Assembly: GCA_036186865.1 (NCBI GenBank)
Contig: AP025040.1
Coordinates: 12,215,736 to 12,279,735, forward strand
From: Eustoma russellianum
Lineage: Eukaryota > Streptophyta > Magnoliopsida > Gentianales > Gentianaceae
Direction: 5' to 3'
DNA length: 64,000 nucleotides
Numbering within the stretch: the stretch's first letter is position 1; each line of letters opens with the position of its first letter. The notes beneath the pieces are model-generated. The model ran no database searches, had not been told where the DNA came from, and saw only the letters and a program-made list of their open reading frames with translations. Of the stretch, positions 23,715 to 35,303 are shown piece after piece. A program made the position numbers and the translations under genes.

Positions 23715-24085
23715 TAAGCTTGCATATATCTTTTTTCTTTTCTTGGCATTATGATTGTTTGAACTTCAACAAAATAACTCATTTTTTTTAGCTAAGTAAT
23801 TGTGTGAGTGAGGTAGTGTATGAGTGAATTGGTATATGATATTGCTATACAAGATTGTATTCAATGAAATTTTCAATGTTCTACTCTTTAACCAGGGTAA
23901 GATGCATACAAACTACTGGAACATATTTTACTTTCAACTTTGATATAAGCACAGATTCTGTAACACCCAAATATGGAGTCTCAGGAGTGGCATTCAAAAA
24001 AGATATAGATATCATTGCCCGTCTCTAGATGCACCTACAGGAAACCTCAGTTTATGAGTCTCTATTTAACTTCTGAATTGTTATT
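23715..24085. other. 3' flank of the HNH-like gene
   Basis: This is AT-rich, non-coding DNA. ATTCAATGAAATTTTC at about 23860 could serve as a plant far-upstream or near polyadenylation region. Nothing else was recognised. Confidence 0.4.
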
Positions 24086-24087
24086 GT

Positions 24088-24510
24088 GGTAGTGTTTGGT
24101 TGGGGGATTTAGGAATAAAGGAATGAGTTTGGATTCCTCCAAACCCATTGAAGTTATTTGTTTGGGGAAATGGTGGGTATGTGTTTCAAATTGATATCCA
24201 AGTATTTGGTTTGGATATCGTTTTTTGATATACTAACCTCCTTGTCTATCAGTATGGGGAATGAGAGGTATGACCGGTCAACGCCGTCGGCCACCTTTCC
24301 CAGCCGGCCGGTCAAATTTTTCCGGCCATTTTTCCAGCCGCCCACATTCGAGACCAATTTCAATTCCGATATGTTCCAAACACCATCAATGTCTATCATA
24401 CTCATTCCCACTTCAATACTAAACAACTATCACTTTTAGGCTCAAACCCATATCCTGTCATACTCATTCCGATTCTGATTCCGATACTCAAGTGCGAACC
24501 AAACGCGACC
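24088..24510. mobile_element. PIF/Harbinger-like non-autonomous element, copy B (inverted relative to A)
   Basis: The ends are GGTAGTGTTTGGTT and, inverted, GGTCGCGTTTGGTT. The right-hand 60 bases, reverse-complemented (TTTGGTTCGCACTTGAGTAT then CGGAATCAGAATCGGAATG), match the left end of copy A at 18.06 kb. The interior has a GC-rich CCGGCCGGTCAAATTTTTCC block. No clear TSD was seen. Confidence 0.7.
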
Positions 24511-24514
24511 GGAG

Positions 24515-25324
24515 TTTACTTGCTGTGTCTCCATTTTGTTATTAAGCTCATCCACACACTACGCATTCGCTATCATCGATATTCTTCCTCAACACCACAC
24601 CTTGATGCCATTTTTCAAGAGAGACAAACACTATTCTGATATCCAACACTTGCATCTTTCCACCTCAAGAGTGTCTTGCCACAATCTTTTTCATGTCAAG
24701 CCATTGGTGGTTCCCACAGAAATATGGCATAAAATTGGCAATGTTACCCAAACAGCAATACCTGGTTGCAAAAGCATCTTCTGCACATGATCAATTACAT
24801 TATACAGGCATCCAGCTTGTCCAAAATTTTCTTCATGAAAAGGGTTCTCTTGCAAGTCCTTGACAGAACCACTTGGCCAAACTTCCAGTTCTGCCGAGAA
24901 GTAGCAACATGGGCTAGACCAACAATTGTATAATGTGTTATTTTATGTGTTTTTCTTCCCTTCAGTATTCAAACCATTAATTGAGTTATACATCTAAACG
25001 AAAAAAATTGTGCAAAATGAATAAAAGAAAGTAAAAAAAATTGCCAAATAACTACAAATCAAAAAGCAATTAGTTGAGCGATGTAGATAGAGTACATCGA
25101 GAGAAAGAAAGGCTTTTTACGAGGCAATGAATTGCATGCAATAAATAGTTTGTTGCGCACTTCCTGATGAAGTTATAATTTAACTTTTATCCCTCCAATT
25201 GAGTAAATCTACAACACACATGTAACGTTTCAGAGTTGACAAATCTTTGTGCAGGTTCAGCTCTTCAATCACCATATCCAACCTACTTCAAAATTACATC
25301 AGAAATATATAGCAAGCCTGCTTG
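24515..25324. other. Gene-free stretch
   Basis: No coding signal or recognised repeat was found before the Tat-like LTR begins at 25330. Confidence 0.45.
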
Positions 25325-25329
25325 AATAC

Positions 25330-26390
25330 TGATCAACAAAAATCTGACCTGCTCAAAAAGACAAAATCGTCAGTTAGTCAACAAACGGTCAACAACAAAT
25401 TAAGGTCTGAGATAACTCCTACAGCTCGACAGGAGTGCACTTCCGTTCGGCCATCCTATACTTTAGCTAAGGCAAGCCAGCAAACTCATTTATAACCCTT
25501 GGTCAGCTTGGCCGCATGCATGAGTCAGGTCGACACTTGTTCAACATGACCGAGAATGGTTAGAAATTCAGTCCTATGATAGTTTGACACACCGCACCTC
25601 GGCTCGACAATGCCTCAGTCAAAGCAGCCTCTTATGGTCAACCTCGGCAAATAAAGGAGTTAACAGTGCACTTCTAAAGGTATATTCAGCTCGGCGTCTG
25701 ACTAACTTCGGCCTCGGCTTCATCTTAGCATCGAGTTACAGTCTCGGCTCTGCTCCCATAAACATTGTTACTCAGAGTATCTCGGATAAAATCAGAAGAA
25801 GATATAATTTACGGGCATCTGTGACCCACTAAAGCAGTTCTGCAGAATACTTTCCAGGTGTCAAGCATTGACTGGATTAGTACAAGGTCATCATAACTGG
25901 CCGACCTATATGATATAGAGTCAGCCACTGACACAGCCATGGTCTCAGGCACTTGTCCCATCATACTGCGCACCTGCAGCAGACAAGATAGCCATCTCAG
26001 ACACATCACAGTCCCATCATCAGGCAGGGGATCAGACCTCCTCCATTTTGTGCATAAATACACCCCTATCCAGACGGGGAAATGAATCCAATTTTTGGAA
26101 CAACTTCTGGAGCCTTCTCTACTGAACTCCATCTCGGCCAACATTTTAAAAGCCTAATACTCATTGAGATATTATTACAGGTTTCTTCTAGACCTTTATT
26201 CCAGAATAAATTACTCACCAAAACTCCCATAACTGACTTAAGCGTCGGAGGGTTTTCCTGGGGCAGCGCCCTGGGACCTATAACGTTTTCTCTTCCTTCT
26301 CAGGTTCCACTGACAGATTTAGACGGAAAGTTAACGGCATACAACTTGGGTCATCTCTGATCCACCCGGTGAGCATTTCTGGACTCATCA
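25330..26390 (+). repeat. 5' LTR of the Tat-like element
   Basis: It begins TGATCAACAAAAATCTGACC and ends GGACTCATCA. A promoter-like GTGCATAAATACACCCC lies at about 26050. The strand is rich in CTCGGC words. Confidence 0.9.
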
Positions 26391-26391
26391 T

Positions 26392-27290
26392 TTGGCGCTA
26401 GAAGGAGGACTTGAACCTCCGTATTTAAAAACAGCCTTTCAAGGGTTTTCTTGGTGTTTATTATACCCGTCCATTGTCAGAAGGATGGTTAAAAAAGATG
26501 AAAAAGGGTCCAAGCGACCTATGACTCCCGGAAGACGTCAACGACCTCTTCCACAACAAGTGGAACAGTGTTCCCTGGAGCCAGAAAATTATTCAACTTC
26601 TACTGCTGCCTTCACATATGAGGAGCATATGGGGGCCATACGTTATGTGGCTCAAAATCTAATTGTATTCCAAGCTGTGGTGAAAGAGATGAAGGAAAAA
26701 GCTTCCACAGCGGGACCCAGCGGGTTCCATCTAGTAATTCTCTTCCACAATAAGAACTCTTGGAATGCTCTCTAACTCGGCCTAATTATCATCCTGGGCG
26801 TCAGGCTGAATTTATGACTAAGGCTAGACGTTCAGAAAAAAGGTCTAGTCATCAGCAGAAAGACAAAGCTCTGCTACAGGATAGACGCTCTGTCAAGGTT
26901 CGGTTAGGAGGCCGAGGAAAGGAAAGAAATTCTCTGCTAGCTTCAAAGGCTCATATTCTTTCCTACATGAGGAAGAAGGGTCTGGCAAGAGATCCTCAGC
27001 TCCTAACAGGACCTATCCACAAGAGGAACCATAAACTGTACTGACTTTATCATCATGATATTGGGCATGATACAGAAGACTGCAGGCATCTCGTCCAGGA
27101 GATTAGGCGACCAATTGAGCTCGGCCACCTGCAACGTTTTACAATCCAAGGTCAATGCTACAGAATATGCTGGACTTTAGCCGGCCTCCTCTGGATGAAA
27201 GTTGCCGACCTAGACATCCGCACAGGTCGCCAGGAGGCGAGGATTCAGATTCGGATGGGCAGAGATTGCGGGTCTCCGAAAGTATACGGC
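26392..27290 (+). pseudogene. Degenerate gag of the Tat-like element
   Basis: Broken frames encode EEHMGAIRYVAQNLI (about 26620), then GPIHKRNHKLY, a stop, and YHHDIGHDTEDCRHLVQEI near 27050-27105. That last segment is the characteristic zinc-knuckle-like end of Ty3/gypsy gag. Multiple stops and frame changes rule out an intact product. Confidence 0.7.
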
Positions 27291-27299
27291 TGATCTAAA

Positions 27300-28069
27300 A
27301 AGCATAAGCTCACAAAAGAATCATGTTTCACCTTTCTAGTGTGTATTCAAAATCCTCATGTACATAAATGTACTTTAAAGGCATTGTCCTTCAATGTTTA
27401 TTACAAACTTGCTATTTGCAAAAAAGTGGTCCATATATTAAGCAGTGCTTTCTATTGGAAAATGAGACTTAAACTCTCATCATCTTAATCAAGTTCTTCA
27501 GCCTGCTCAGCTCGGCACATCTATTTGGAAGAATATGTCTGGTCCAGATCAGTTCGGCCAGACACAGCTAGTCAGTGTGGCTTGGGGGCATATTTATTTT
27601 CTTTTCACCTTATGGTTTATACTAAGGGATTCATCCAGACTGGGAGAGAAATTACGTGCCTACCTGATGCTCACTTTATGAGTTGTAACAGAATTGGAGC
27701 CGGACAAGATTCGCACTTAGCCGATCTCTGCCTTATGGCTCATAAAGTAGCTCAGGACACAAGCTTCCCCATCTCGGTGACTCCTCTCTTATGGCTCATT
27801 AGGTAAAGGAAGTAATATGGTATCCTTCCAACCACGACAAAGGTTCACCTCAGCCTTAGGACTTATAAGGGGTCCACTTCGGCGTGCGTATCCACCTCAC
27901 GGTCGACCTCAGTCTTAAGGCTTGACAGGGGTTTACCTTAATTCTCTCAAATCTCAGCCTTTTAATTTAGCAAGGCTTTAGCTCGGGCTAAATGTCCTCT
28001 CACGTTGGGGGCTCAATTATTTGCTATCTAAATATCTCAAAGGAATCTTGAATGTGACAAGTCTCACGC
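27300..28069. other. Non-coding interior of the Tat-like element
   Basis: No pol domains are recognisable. The sequence carries scattered CTCGGC/TCTCGGCC words like those in the LTRs. Confidence 0.45.
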
Positions 28070-28480
28070 CTCGACAAGACAGATCCTGGAGTCTAGATCG
28101 GTCTTCTCAAAGATGTTCAGCTCAAAAGAATTGTTGAACAGACTTATCTCGGCCGCTACAAGGGAAACCTGGGCCATATAATATAGGACAGACCCTGGAG
28201 TCCAGATCAGTCCTATGAGAGAAATGACTCATCAGTCTTAACACTTGGAAGAATCCAAGAAACATTCAGCGAAGTAGATCCTGGAGTCCAGATCAGCTCA
28301 GCGAAAGCTCAGTTCAAGAATTGCCGAGCATAAAAATATAATACAGGGCAGACCCTGGAGTCCAAATCGGTCCTAAAAAGTAAATGACTCACCATTCAAC
28401 ACTTGGAAGAATCCAAGAAGTGTTAGGTAGAGCAGATCCTGGAGTCCAGATCAGCTATGTGAAAGTTTAGCTAAAAATTG
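28070..28480 (+). repeat. Degenerate tandem repeats with GGAGTCCAGATC core
   Basis: The phrase GATCCTGGAGTCCAGATCRG recurs at about 28083, 28192, 28277, 28351 and 28435. The second and fourth are followed by AATGACTCA..CAACACTTGGAAGAATCCAAGAA-type spacers, giving a composite period of about 158 bp. TCTCGGCCGCTACAAGGGAAAC also recurs (about 28147 and 28493). Such arrays upstream of the 3' LTR are common in Tat/Ogre elements. Confidence 0.75.
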
Positions 28481-28906
28481 CTGTTATACCATCTCGGCCG
28501 CTACAAGGGAAACATGGGCCGAAAGATTTTCTCAGCCTAAATATTTGGGCTAGGTCGGATTAAAGACTTGGGTTATTACTAAGCATTATTCAGATCGAAT
28601 CTCGGCTAAAGCAGTGCAAGATTCATTCTTAGCCCATTCTTGGCTCAGCCCGGCAGAATAACAGGTTTATTTTATGTTTTAAAGCTTGGTTAGTTTATTT
28701 TCAGTCAAACTGATTAAGTTTGCCAATGCCGACATTAGATCTCGGCAATGATAAGTTTGAAAAGTAAAGAGTTAGCAAAAAATCTGAAATTGAAGAGCAG
28801 AACAGAAGGAAAAGACAAGTTGCAAATACTTAGAAAATTTTTTATTAATTAAGAAATTTGAAGTACACTGGATGTCTGCTCGGCCTATTACAAGAAAATC
28901 CTAAGT

Positions 28907-31270
28907 CTAATCCTCGTCTTCTCTCAAGTTGGCTCCCTCCAAGAATTGCTGAAGCTGAGTGTTGAATTCTTGGGTAGCAGTTGAGTTGTAAAGTTCAGCT
29001 AGACGAGGATCTTCCTTGTTTAACTCTGGATAAATCTCATAGCAGACATCAATGGCCTTTGCTTGGCCGACCTCCATGGCTGAGCTCTGCAGCAATATCA
29101 TATAATCTTCAAAGAGTTGGGATCTTCTGAAATCCGCAACTGCCTTAGCCTCTGCTTCAGCCAATTGATGAGGCAGATGACCAAGTTTTTCTTCAAAGGC
29201 ATCTTTCTGCTGCAGCAGCTCGACCTTGTCATTCTTTAGAGATTCAACCTCAGTGGAGGCTTGGTTGAAGGAAAACGCTAAGTTGACCACTTGGTTTTCC
29301 AACTCTTCCACTTTGGAATTGGAAGTGGACAACCTTATGTCAACTTCTTCTTTCCCCTTTCGGAGATTGTTGACCTCAGCCTCCAAAGCAGCTATTCTCC
29401 TAGCCTGATCAGCTCTTAGTTGGTTTGATTCTTCGAGCTCCTTTATTCTGGTCTGGAGCTCTTCATTGAATTGCTGGCTCCGCTCGCAAATCTCCATCTC
29501 TTGAGCTCGGATCTGCCAAGGCAAAAAAGTTAGAAAATTTTCTATCATCACAGAACAAATTTTCAGAGAAAAATGTGGCAGGCATTGAGCAACCCTTCCC
29601 ATGATGGAGCCCTGAACCTTTCACGGTATCTGATTCAGACTTCTGGCTGTGGAAATTTCCACAGCAGAGTCTTCAACAGTGAACTCCCCCAAAATCAACC
29701 TCGATGCCTCAGAAGGTTGAGGTGGAGGCACCTCGGATGTCTGAGGCAGAGTTATTTCAGGAATTATGGAGGGACCAGCCTCTGGGATCTGAGAAGATCC
29801 CTCTCCCCTCTGCCTCTTCTGGTGGTGAAGACTGGAGCCCTCATCTATTGTCTTAGATTTAGCCGATGCATGAGCTGGAGAGTGGACCTCGGTTTCTTCA
29901 TCCATAATTTCCACAATTGATGGAGCTGCAGAAAAGTGCATCAAAGAAAGTCAAGTATTGGGATTCTTAATACTTCAAAAAAAAAACAAAGAGGGGATGA
30001 AATACCTGCTTCAGGTTCAACCACTCCAACAGGCTCATTTCTGTCCGGCTCAAATCTGGGTTCGGCTGGAGGAGTGATTTCAGGTGGGGGCAGAGCTGGC
30101 ACAGAGGTTCCCCCAGCAGAAAGTGCGGCAACTCGTCTTGCCTTACGAGCTCTTTTCCTGGCCGCCGCCTCGGCCATTCTTGTAGCGTGGTTGGTATTGC
30201 CAGAGGCCATTGAACCTGCAACAAAAGTAAAGCAGTTATCAACTGAAAGTTAGGAAAAATACAGAATTTAAAAGTATATCAAGACCAACATTTGACAATG
30301 ATCAAGTTATCGGGAGGAATTGACAAATAATTCTGACCCACAGCCATGTGGCTCAGGTCGGCCGCCATTAAGACATCATAGTCCACCTTTTGCCAGTCAA
30401 TGACGATTGGCAAACTCCGAAGTCTGGCTGCCTCATCACAGTAGTCTGGGCCCGGCCTCATATTGTCTGCCCTGCCAGACTTCCAGATGTTCCCCTTCGG
30501 CAGCTCAGCCTTTTTGACATAGAAGAATCTACCTTTCCAATTCTTGGTAAAGGTAGAAATATTAACAGCGAAACAAAAATCGCTGTTAGAGGCTCACTTG
30601 CTGAAATAATACCAGCTGTGCGAGACTCGGAGGAAAAAAAAGCCCTAAATACTGTGGTATTAAAAGGAGACTCAGCTATTCTAAGAAATAGAAGATAACA
30701 AAAAATGAGTTTTAAGCCATTTGGCTGGATTTGAGGAAGTATGAGATTATAGGCACGAAGAATTCGGACAAGGGATTCAGGAATGGGAAGATTGAACCCC
30801 GACTTAAAGTAATCCTCGTAGATTGCTTCATAATCCTTTGGAGGATCGTAAGCAGTCTGACCAGGCAGAGGCAAAATGGGGCCGAACCGATCTCGGTCAA
30901 TTCTGTAGGTCTTACAGATTCGGTTCAGATCGGCCTCAGACAAAGTGCAGAAAGACTCTTGAACAAAAGAAGAGGGTGGACCTCTTTCAAGGACCCTTTT
31001 AAAGAGAGATGGAGCCCTTTGTAGAGCTGGGGGATTTACAGATGCCGGAGCAAGAGCAATCCCCGCTTGCTCTGACGAGGAGTCAACCACTGTGACGGCT
31101 CTGCTGGACTGAGCAGTGTCAGTGGTCCGGCGCAGACTACCTATAGGGCGGTCATCATCAGAAACCATCCTACCAGAAGGAGACGGAGAATCAGAGATTC
31201 CTCCACCACTGCCGGTGTAAGAGGTGCCCTTAGAAAAGTTTTGTGAATCATGAGATGAAGAAGCAGACAT
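28907..31270 (-). pseudogene. Antisense multi-exon gene of the Tat-like element (PF04195-like, coiled coil)
   Basis: Read from 31270 downward. Exon 1 encodes a Ser-rich start, LFKRVLERGP, a YRIDRDRFGPILPLPG segment and FNLPIPESLVRILRAYNLIL followed by QIQPNGLKLIFCYLLFL. I recognise this as the putative gypsy-type transposon domain (Transposase_28, PF04195). A frame change at a T8 run (about 30630-30640) and a TGA just after it break the frame before GRFFYVKKAELPKGNIWKSG (about 30525-30470). Later exons have good splice sites: an exon at about 30212-30006 ending GCAG before GTATTT; one from about 29927 (after TTTCTGCAG); and a last part at about 29515-28907, a long coiled coil. Similar antisense genes are known in Tat-lineage elements. 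Their function is unknown. This copy looks inactivated. Confidence 0.7.
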
Positions 31271-31439
31271 GATGAAGAATTGGAAAAGAAGACTTACAGT
31301 AAAGCTTTGCTAAGGAAAAGGATGAAGAAGACCGGAGAAGACTGTCGGAGGAAGCTTGGAAGAGACGCCGGAGAAGAAAGAAGAGCGCAGAAACAGAAAA
31401 CGGGGGAAATAAAAAGTTCAGAAAACCGTCTGAAGGCCC

Positions 31440-31447
31440 TATTTATA
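31440..31447 (-). promoter_or_regulatory. TATA box candidate of the antisense gene
   Basis: CCTATAAATAGGGCC on the minus strand lies about 170 bases upstream of the antisense ATG at 31270, inside the retroelement but outside the LTR. It suggests an LTR-independent promoter that directs transcription against the retroelement. Confidence 0.6.
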
Positions 31448-31682
31448 GGTCTTCATCTCGGCCATACCAAACGACACCTCGAAGATGCCGTCCTCGATTC
31501 CTGCAACCGCCGTATATGAAAAGGTGCGTAGTTGGCGCCTCGTACTCTGTACAAACAGTAAATGCGTAGTATGGCCCAATCGGAGGCAGACACGTCATAC
31601 CTGAAAGGACATCTCATTAAAAGTTCTGAATCGATTAGCCTGCCCTTCCTGGTCAGCTCGGCCAAACTAATCTGGGGGCAAA

Positions 31683-32743
31683 TGATGAACCAAAATCTGA
31701 CTTGCTCAAAAAAGACAAAACTGTCAGTTAGTCAATAAGCGGCCAACAATAAATTAACGTCTGAGATAACTCCTGCAGCTCGGCAGGAGTGGATTTCCGT
31801 TCGGCCATCTTATACTTTAGCTAAGGCAAGCCATCAAACTCATTTATAACCCTTGGTCAGCTCGGCCGCATGCATGAGTCAAGTCGGCACTTGTTCAACA
31901 TAACCGAGAATGGTTAGAAATTCAGTCTATGACAGTTTGACACACTGCACCTCGGCTCGGTATTGCCTCAGTGAAAGCAGCCTCTTATGGTCAACCTCGG
32001 CAAATAAAGGAGTTAACAGTGCATTTCTAAAGGTATATTCAGCTCGGCCTCTGACTAACTTCGGCCTCGGCTTCATCTTAGCATCGAGTTACAGTCTCGG
32101 CTCTGCTCCCATAAACATTGTTACTCAGAGTATCTCGGATAAAATCAGAAAAAGATATAATCTACGGGCATCTGGGACCCACTAAGGCAGTTCTGCAGAA
32201 TACTTTCCAGGTGTCAAGCATCGACTGGATTAGTATAAGGTCATCATAACAGGCCGACCTACATGATATAGAGTCAGCCACTGACACAGCTATGATCTCA
32301 GGCACTTGTCCCATCACATTGTGCACCTGCAGCAGACAAGATAGCCATATCAGACACATCACAGTCCCATCATCAGGCAGGGGATCGGACCTCCTCCATT
32401 TTGTGCATAAATACACCCCTATCCAGACAGGGAAAGAGATCCAATTTTTGGAACAACTTCTGGAGTCTTCTCTACTGAACTCCATCTCGGCCAACATTTA
32501 AAAAGCCTAATACTCATTGAGATATTATTACAGGTTTCATCTAGACCTTTATTCCAACATAAATTGCCCACCAAAACTCCTATAACTGACTTAAGCGTCG
32601 GAGAGTTTTTCCGAGACAGTGCTCTGGGACCTCTAACGTTTTCTCTTCCTTCTCAGGTTCCACTGACAGATTTAGATGGAAAGTTAACGGCATACAACTC
32701 GGGTCATCTCTGATCCACCCGGTGAGCATTTCTGGACTCATCA
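31683..32743 (+). repeat. 3' LTR of the Tat-like element
   Basis: It begins TGATGAACCAAAATCTGACT and ends GGACTCATCA. It has the same length as the 5' LTR and is followed by the TSD AATAC. Confidence 0.9.
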
Positions 32744-32789
32744 AATACGAAGTTCAACATAGTGAAGAGAAGCAAGCATCGGGGTTACC

Positions 32790-32887
32790 AATATATATAT
32801 ATATATATATGTATGTATGTGTATATATATATATATGTATGTATGTATATATATATATATATATATATATTATTATTATTATTATTA
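32790..32887. repeat. (TA)n/(TATG)n/(TAT)n microsatellite
   Basis: A compound run of TA, TATG and ATT units. Tyr/Ile-rich open frames across it are artefacts. Confidence 0.9.
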
Positions 32888-32956
32888 AATACCACACGCT
32901 ATACAACAAATGGCATATTTCACGAAAATAAAAAAGTACTAAGATTTATGATAATG

Positions 32957-33125
32957 TAAAGGGCGCTCCCGCGTTTGCTCATGGTCTGTGGAGGAGCCGA
33001 ATCGCTTTGTAATTTGATGTACCCAATCTTATCCTACACTTTGTGCAAGATGCTGTTTTTGCTGTTGCTCGAACGCATGACCTCAAGGACACATCTGTAA
33101 CCTCTCCAGTTGCTCCAACACACTC
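32957..33125 (-). mobile_element. Au-type SINE, copy 4 (full length)
   Basis: On the minus strand the head GGAGCAACTGGAGAGGTTACAG has the A-box, GGTCATGCGTTCGAGCAACA the B-box, then GCATCTTGCACAAAGTGTAGG and GATTGGGTACATCAAATTAC. It ends near GAGCAAACGCGGGAGCGCCC. This is the clearest of the minus-strand copies. Confidence 0.8.
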
Positions 33126-33129
33126 CTTC

Positions 33130-33515
33130 CATTTGTAAAAGGAAAGATTGACACTAAATTAGTTATCGACATTTTCTCAAATTTTGCAGAAACTGGTCTC
33201 TTAAATGACAATCATATATCATATATCTAACTGGTCCTAATTTTGGATTCGTTTCTCGCCAATGATCGTCATGAAAATAAGGTCTTAATCACTAAAGTTG
33301 AGGCCCAGTTCAACTCATGCTTTGCGCAACATTTCTCCCTTTATAAGACGATTCTCTACCTAGCTAACATCACTCAAAAGAGTGATGTAATATACATCGA
33401 TCTAATTTCATGATACCAAATGAATTCATATAATATAACATACAACATAAGGTGTTATAACTATATCAGTTACAGATTAATGTAATGAAAGTTCAAGCTT
33501 ATGAACTAAAAATTT
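33130..33515. other. Gene-free stretch (3' flank of the NPH3-like gene)
   Basis: No gene was recognised. This would include the 3' UTR of the minus-strand NPH3-like gene. Confidence 0.4.
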
Positions 33516-33519
33516 CCCT

Positions 33520-34047
33520 TCAAGATATAGATCTCCTCCATCTATTCGGAGTTTTACTTCTAAAAGTCCTTGTATTCAAATCCACAGCTGGAGTCTGCCC
33601 TTTCTCACCTTCTCCTTCAACAAAATCTCCATTTCTACTACCTCCAAAAGAAGCAAAAACAATCTTCCTCCAATTAAAAACCCCTTTCTTTTTCTCCACC
33701 AATCTATCAATCTGTCCTTGCATTGCACCACAATGTCCTTGAAGCTTTCTGATCTCTTCTTTGAGCTTCTTTATCTCCAAACTATGCACATTTGCTTCGC
33801 GCTTGGAGATGCACCTAGTAGGGGGATCTTGTGTGAAACTCGGGCTTATGGGTCCGCTAAATGATCCTGTCCAGTCCATTTGTTTGTTGATCTTTGATTG
33901 CTCGGAGAAAAGGATTTGAAGAACAGCTCGGACGGGTAAACGCTCGTTTCTTGCTGCATGAAGTGAGGCCTCTGGAGTGAGCTTTCTAACGTCCATCAAT
34001 GTGCATAGGGTCTTTCTTTCTTGTTTTGTGACTCCCGGGTGTGCCTG
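33520..34047 (-). CDS. Last exon of the NPH3-like gene (intact)
   Basis: This exon follows a TTTCTGACAG acceptor. It reads AHPGV..ERKTLCTLMDVRKLTPEAS, the end of the NPH3 domain, with LPVRAVLQILFSEQSK. A predicted coiled coil (SLEIKKLKEEIRKLQGHCG) and a Lys/Arg/Ser-rich tail then lead to the stop. It has no lesion, in contrast to the upstream exons. It could be transcribed, but a functional NPH3 protein from this locus is unlikely. Confidence 0.75.
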   Translation of the reverse strand, partial: QAHPGVTKQERKTLCTLMDVRKLTPEASLHAARNERLPVRAVLQILFSEQSKINKQMDWTGSFSGPISPSFTQDPPTRCISKREANVHSLEIKKLKEEIRKLQGHCGAMQGQIDRLVEKKKGVFNWRKIVFASFGGSRNGDFVEGEGEKGQTPAVDLNTRTFRSKTPNRWRRSIS

Positions 34048-34049
34048 TC

Positions 34050-34780
34050 AGAAATAATTTCATAGTTTACGTTTCAAAGTTCACACCGTACCATGATTTC
34101 GTAAATGCTGCAAGTGTTTAACATACCTATTAGCTAGAGATTTAATTTTTCCATAAAGAAGAGCAATATGTAATATAGTTGCATGTTTGTATGCTTCGTA
34201 AGGGGACTGTTATAGGGTCTTATGCTTCTCAAGTGGAACTTAAGATAATAAAATGCAGCGGAAAGGGGAAAATTTGGATCATTTTTGACTCTTAAAACTT
34301 CTGAACTCGAGTTCAAGGAAAAGGCAGTAAATAGTTTTCAGATTAGTTAGTCTAATAGTAAGATTTATGCACTTTCATGCTTGGATTGAACATGTACATT
34401 AAACCGAAGGAAATTAGTCATCCTTAACAAATTGTTGGATGCGTACTGTATTTATTTAAAAGTAGTGTTGTTCTTACGGCATTCTGTATCGGTTTATTCT
34501 TATACACCAAAAAGTATTTTCTTTTCAGAAATTGAAATAATGAAAAGCATATTGTACAAACATTAACCCTCCCACCATATTTCCTGCCAGAAAAAAGCTC
34601 CGTTCATGCTGCAATATTCAAGCCCTTTCACACATGCACGCACATATCCTCACTGAGGTAACTTCCACACAATTGGCAACATATGTAGGTTTAAGCAAAT
34701 TACACTATTGATTTCCTTCTCTTGCGTCTTTATCAAAGTAGCATACCACTAGGAATTTTAGTTGAGATCTCATGAGCAAG
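34050..34780. other. Intron DNA without recognised element
   Basis: AT-rich part of the large NPH3-like intron. No repeat was recognised before the copia LTR at 34784. Confidence 0.45.
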
Positions 34781-34783
34781 CTA

Positions 34784-35303
34784 TGTTGAAGTACCAGTTC
34801 ATTGAAGCTGGAAGAACAGGTGTCGAACACCCTGTAGAAGCAAAGAATTCTCGCTGGTACTAAAAGTGATGGAAGTCGCAAGTATTGACCACGCGAGGTA
34901 GACATTTGCTCTAGCAGTTGTGATCAACTGAAGCATGCTGGGACTTCAGAGATCCTTAGAATTCAGGCGCAAAACTGGCAGCTAGCGAAGGTTTCTGGAA
35001 GCAGTGAAGGAGGAAGAATAGGAGCGCGAGAAAGTTTATAAAATCAATGAAAAGACAGAAATACCCCTGAGCTTTGTATTGTAACTGTAGTAACCGCCGT
35101 CCTTTTTTGTAATTTCGCATGGTGGTTGATTTTGGTAGTATATAGCTTCATCCAAGCAATGTAGAACGGTGATTTTTTCAGTTTTTGAAGAATACACGAT
35201 TTTTCTCTCCATTACTTGTTCTTCATATCTTGTTCTTCATCTATTCTTCTCCTTGATTCTTTAGTCGCTTGATTTTAAGTGTGTTCTTGTTGCATTTTTG
35301 TCA
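34784..35303 (+). repeat. 5' LTR (520 bp) of the deleted copia element
   Basis: It starts TGTTGAAGTACCAG and ends TTTTTGTCA just before the tRNA-Met primer binding site. It contains a TATATAGCTTC promoter-like motif near 35140. Confidence 0.85.

Larger units (their letters stand above)
25330..32743 (+). mobile_element. Complete non-autonomous Ty3/gypsy (Tat-like) LTR retrotransposon
   Basis: The element is 7414 bp long. It has two 1061-bp LTRs, a primer-binding-like TTTGGCGCTAGAAGGAGG after the 5' LTR, a polypurine TCTGGGGGCAAA at 31671-31682 and a perfect 5-bp TSD AATAC (25325-25329 and 32744-32748). The interior contains only gag remnants, a tandem-repeat region and a gene on the opposite strand; protease, RT, RNase H and integrase are absent. 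LTRs differ at several percent of positions by eye (a substantially higher rate in the first 300 bp), so the insertion is not recent. Tat-lineage membership is inferred from the PBS type and the antisense gene. Confidence 0.85.

Noticed and set aside
29936..31024. Plus-strand frames opposite the antisense gene
   Set aside because: The minus strand shows recognised domains and splice signals; the plus-strand frames are complements of low-complexity coding sequence.
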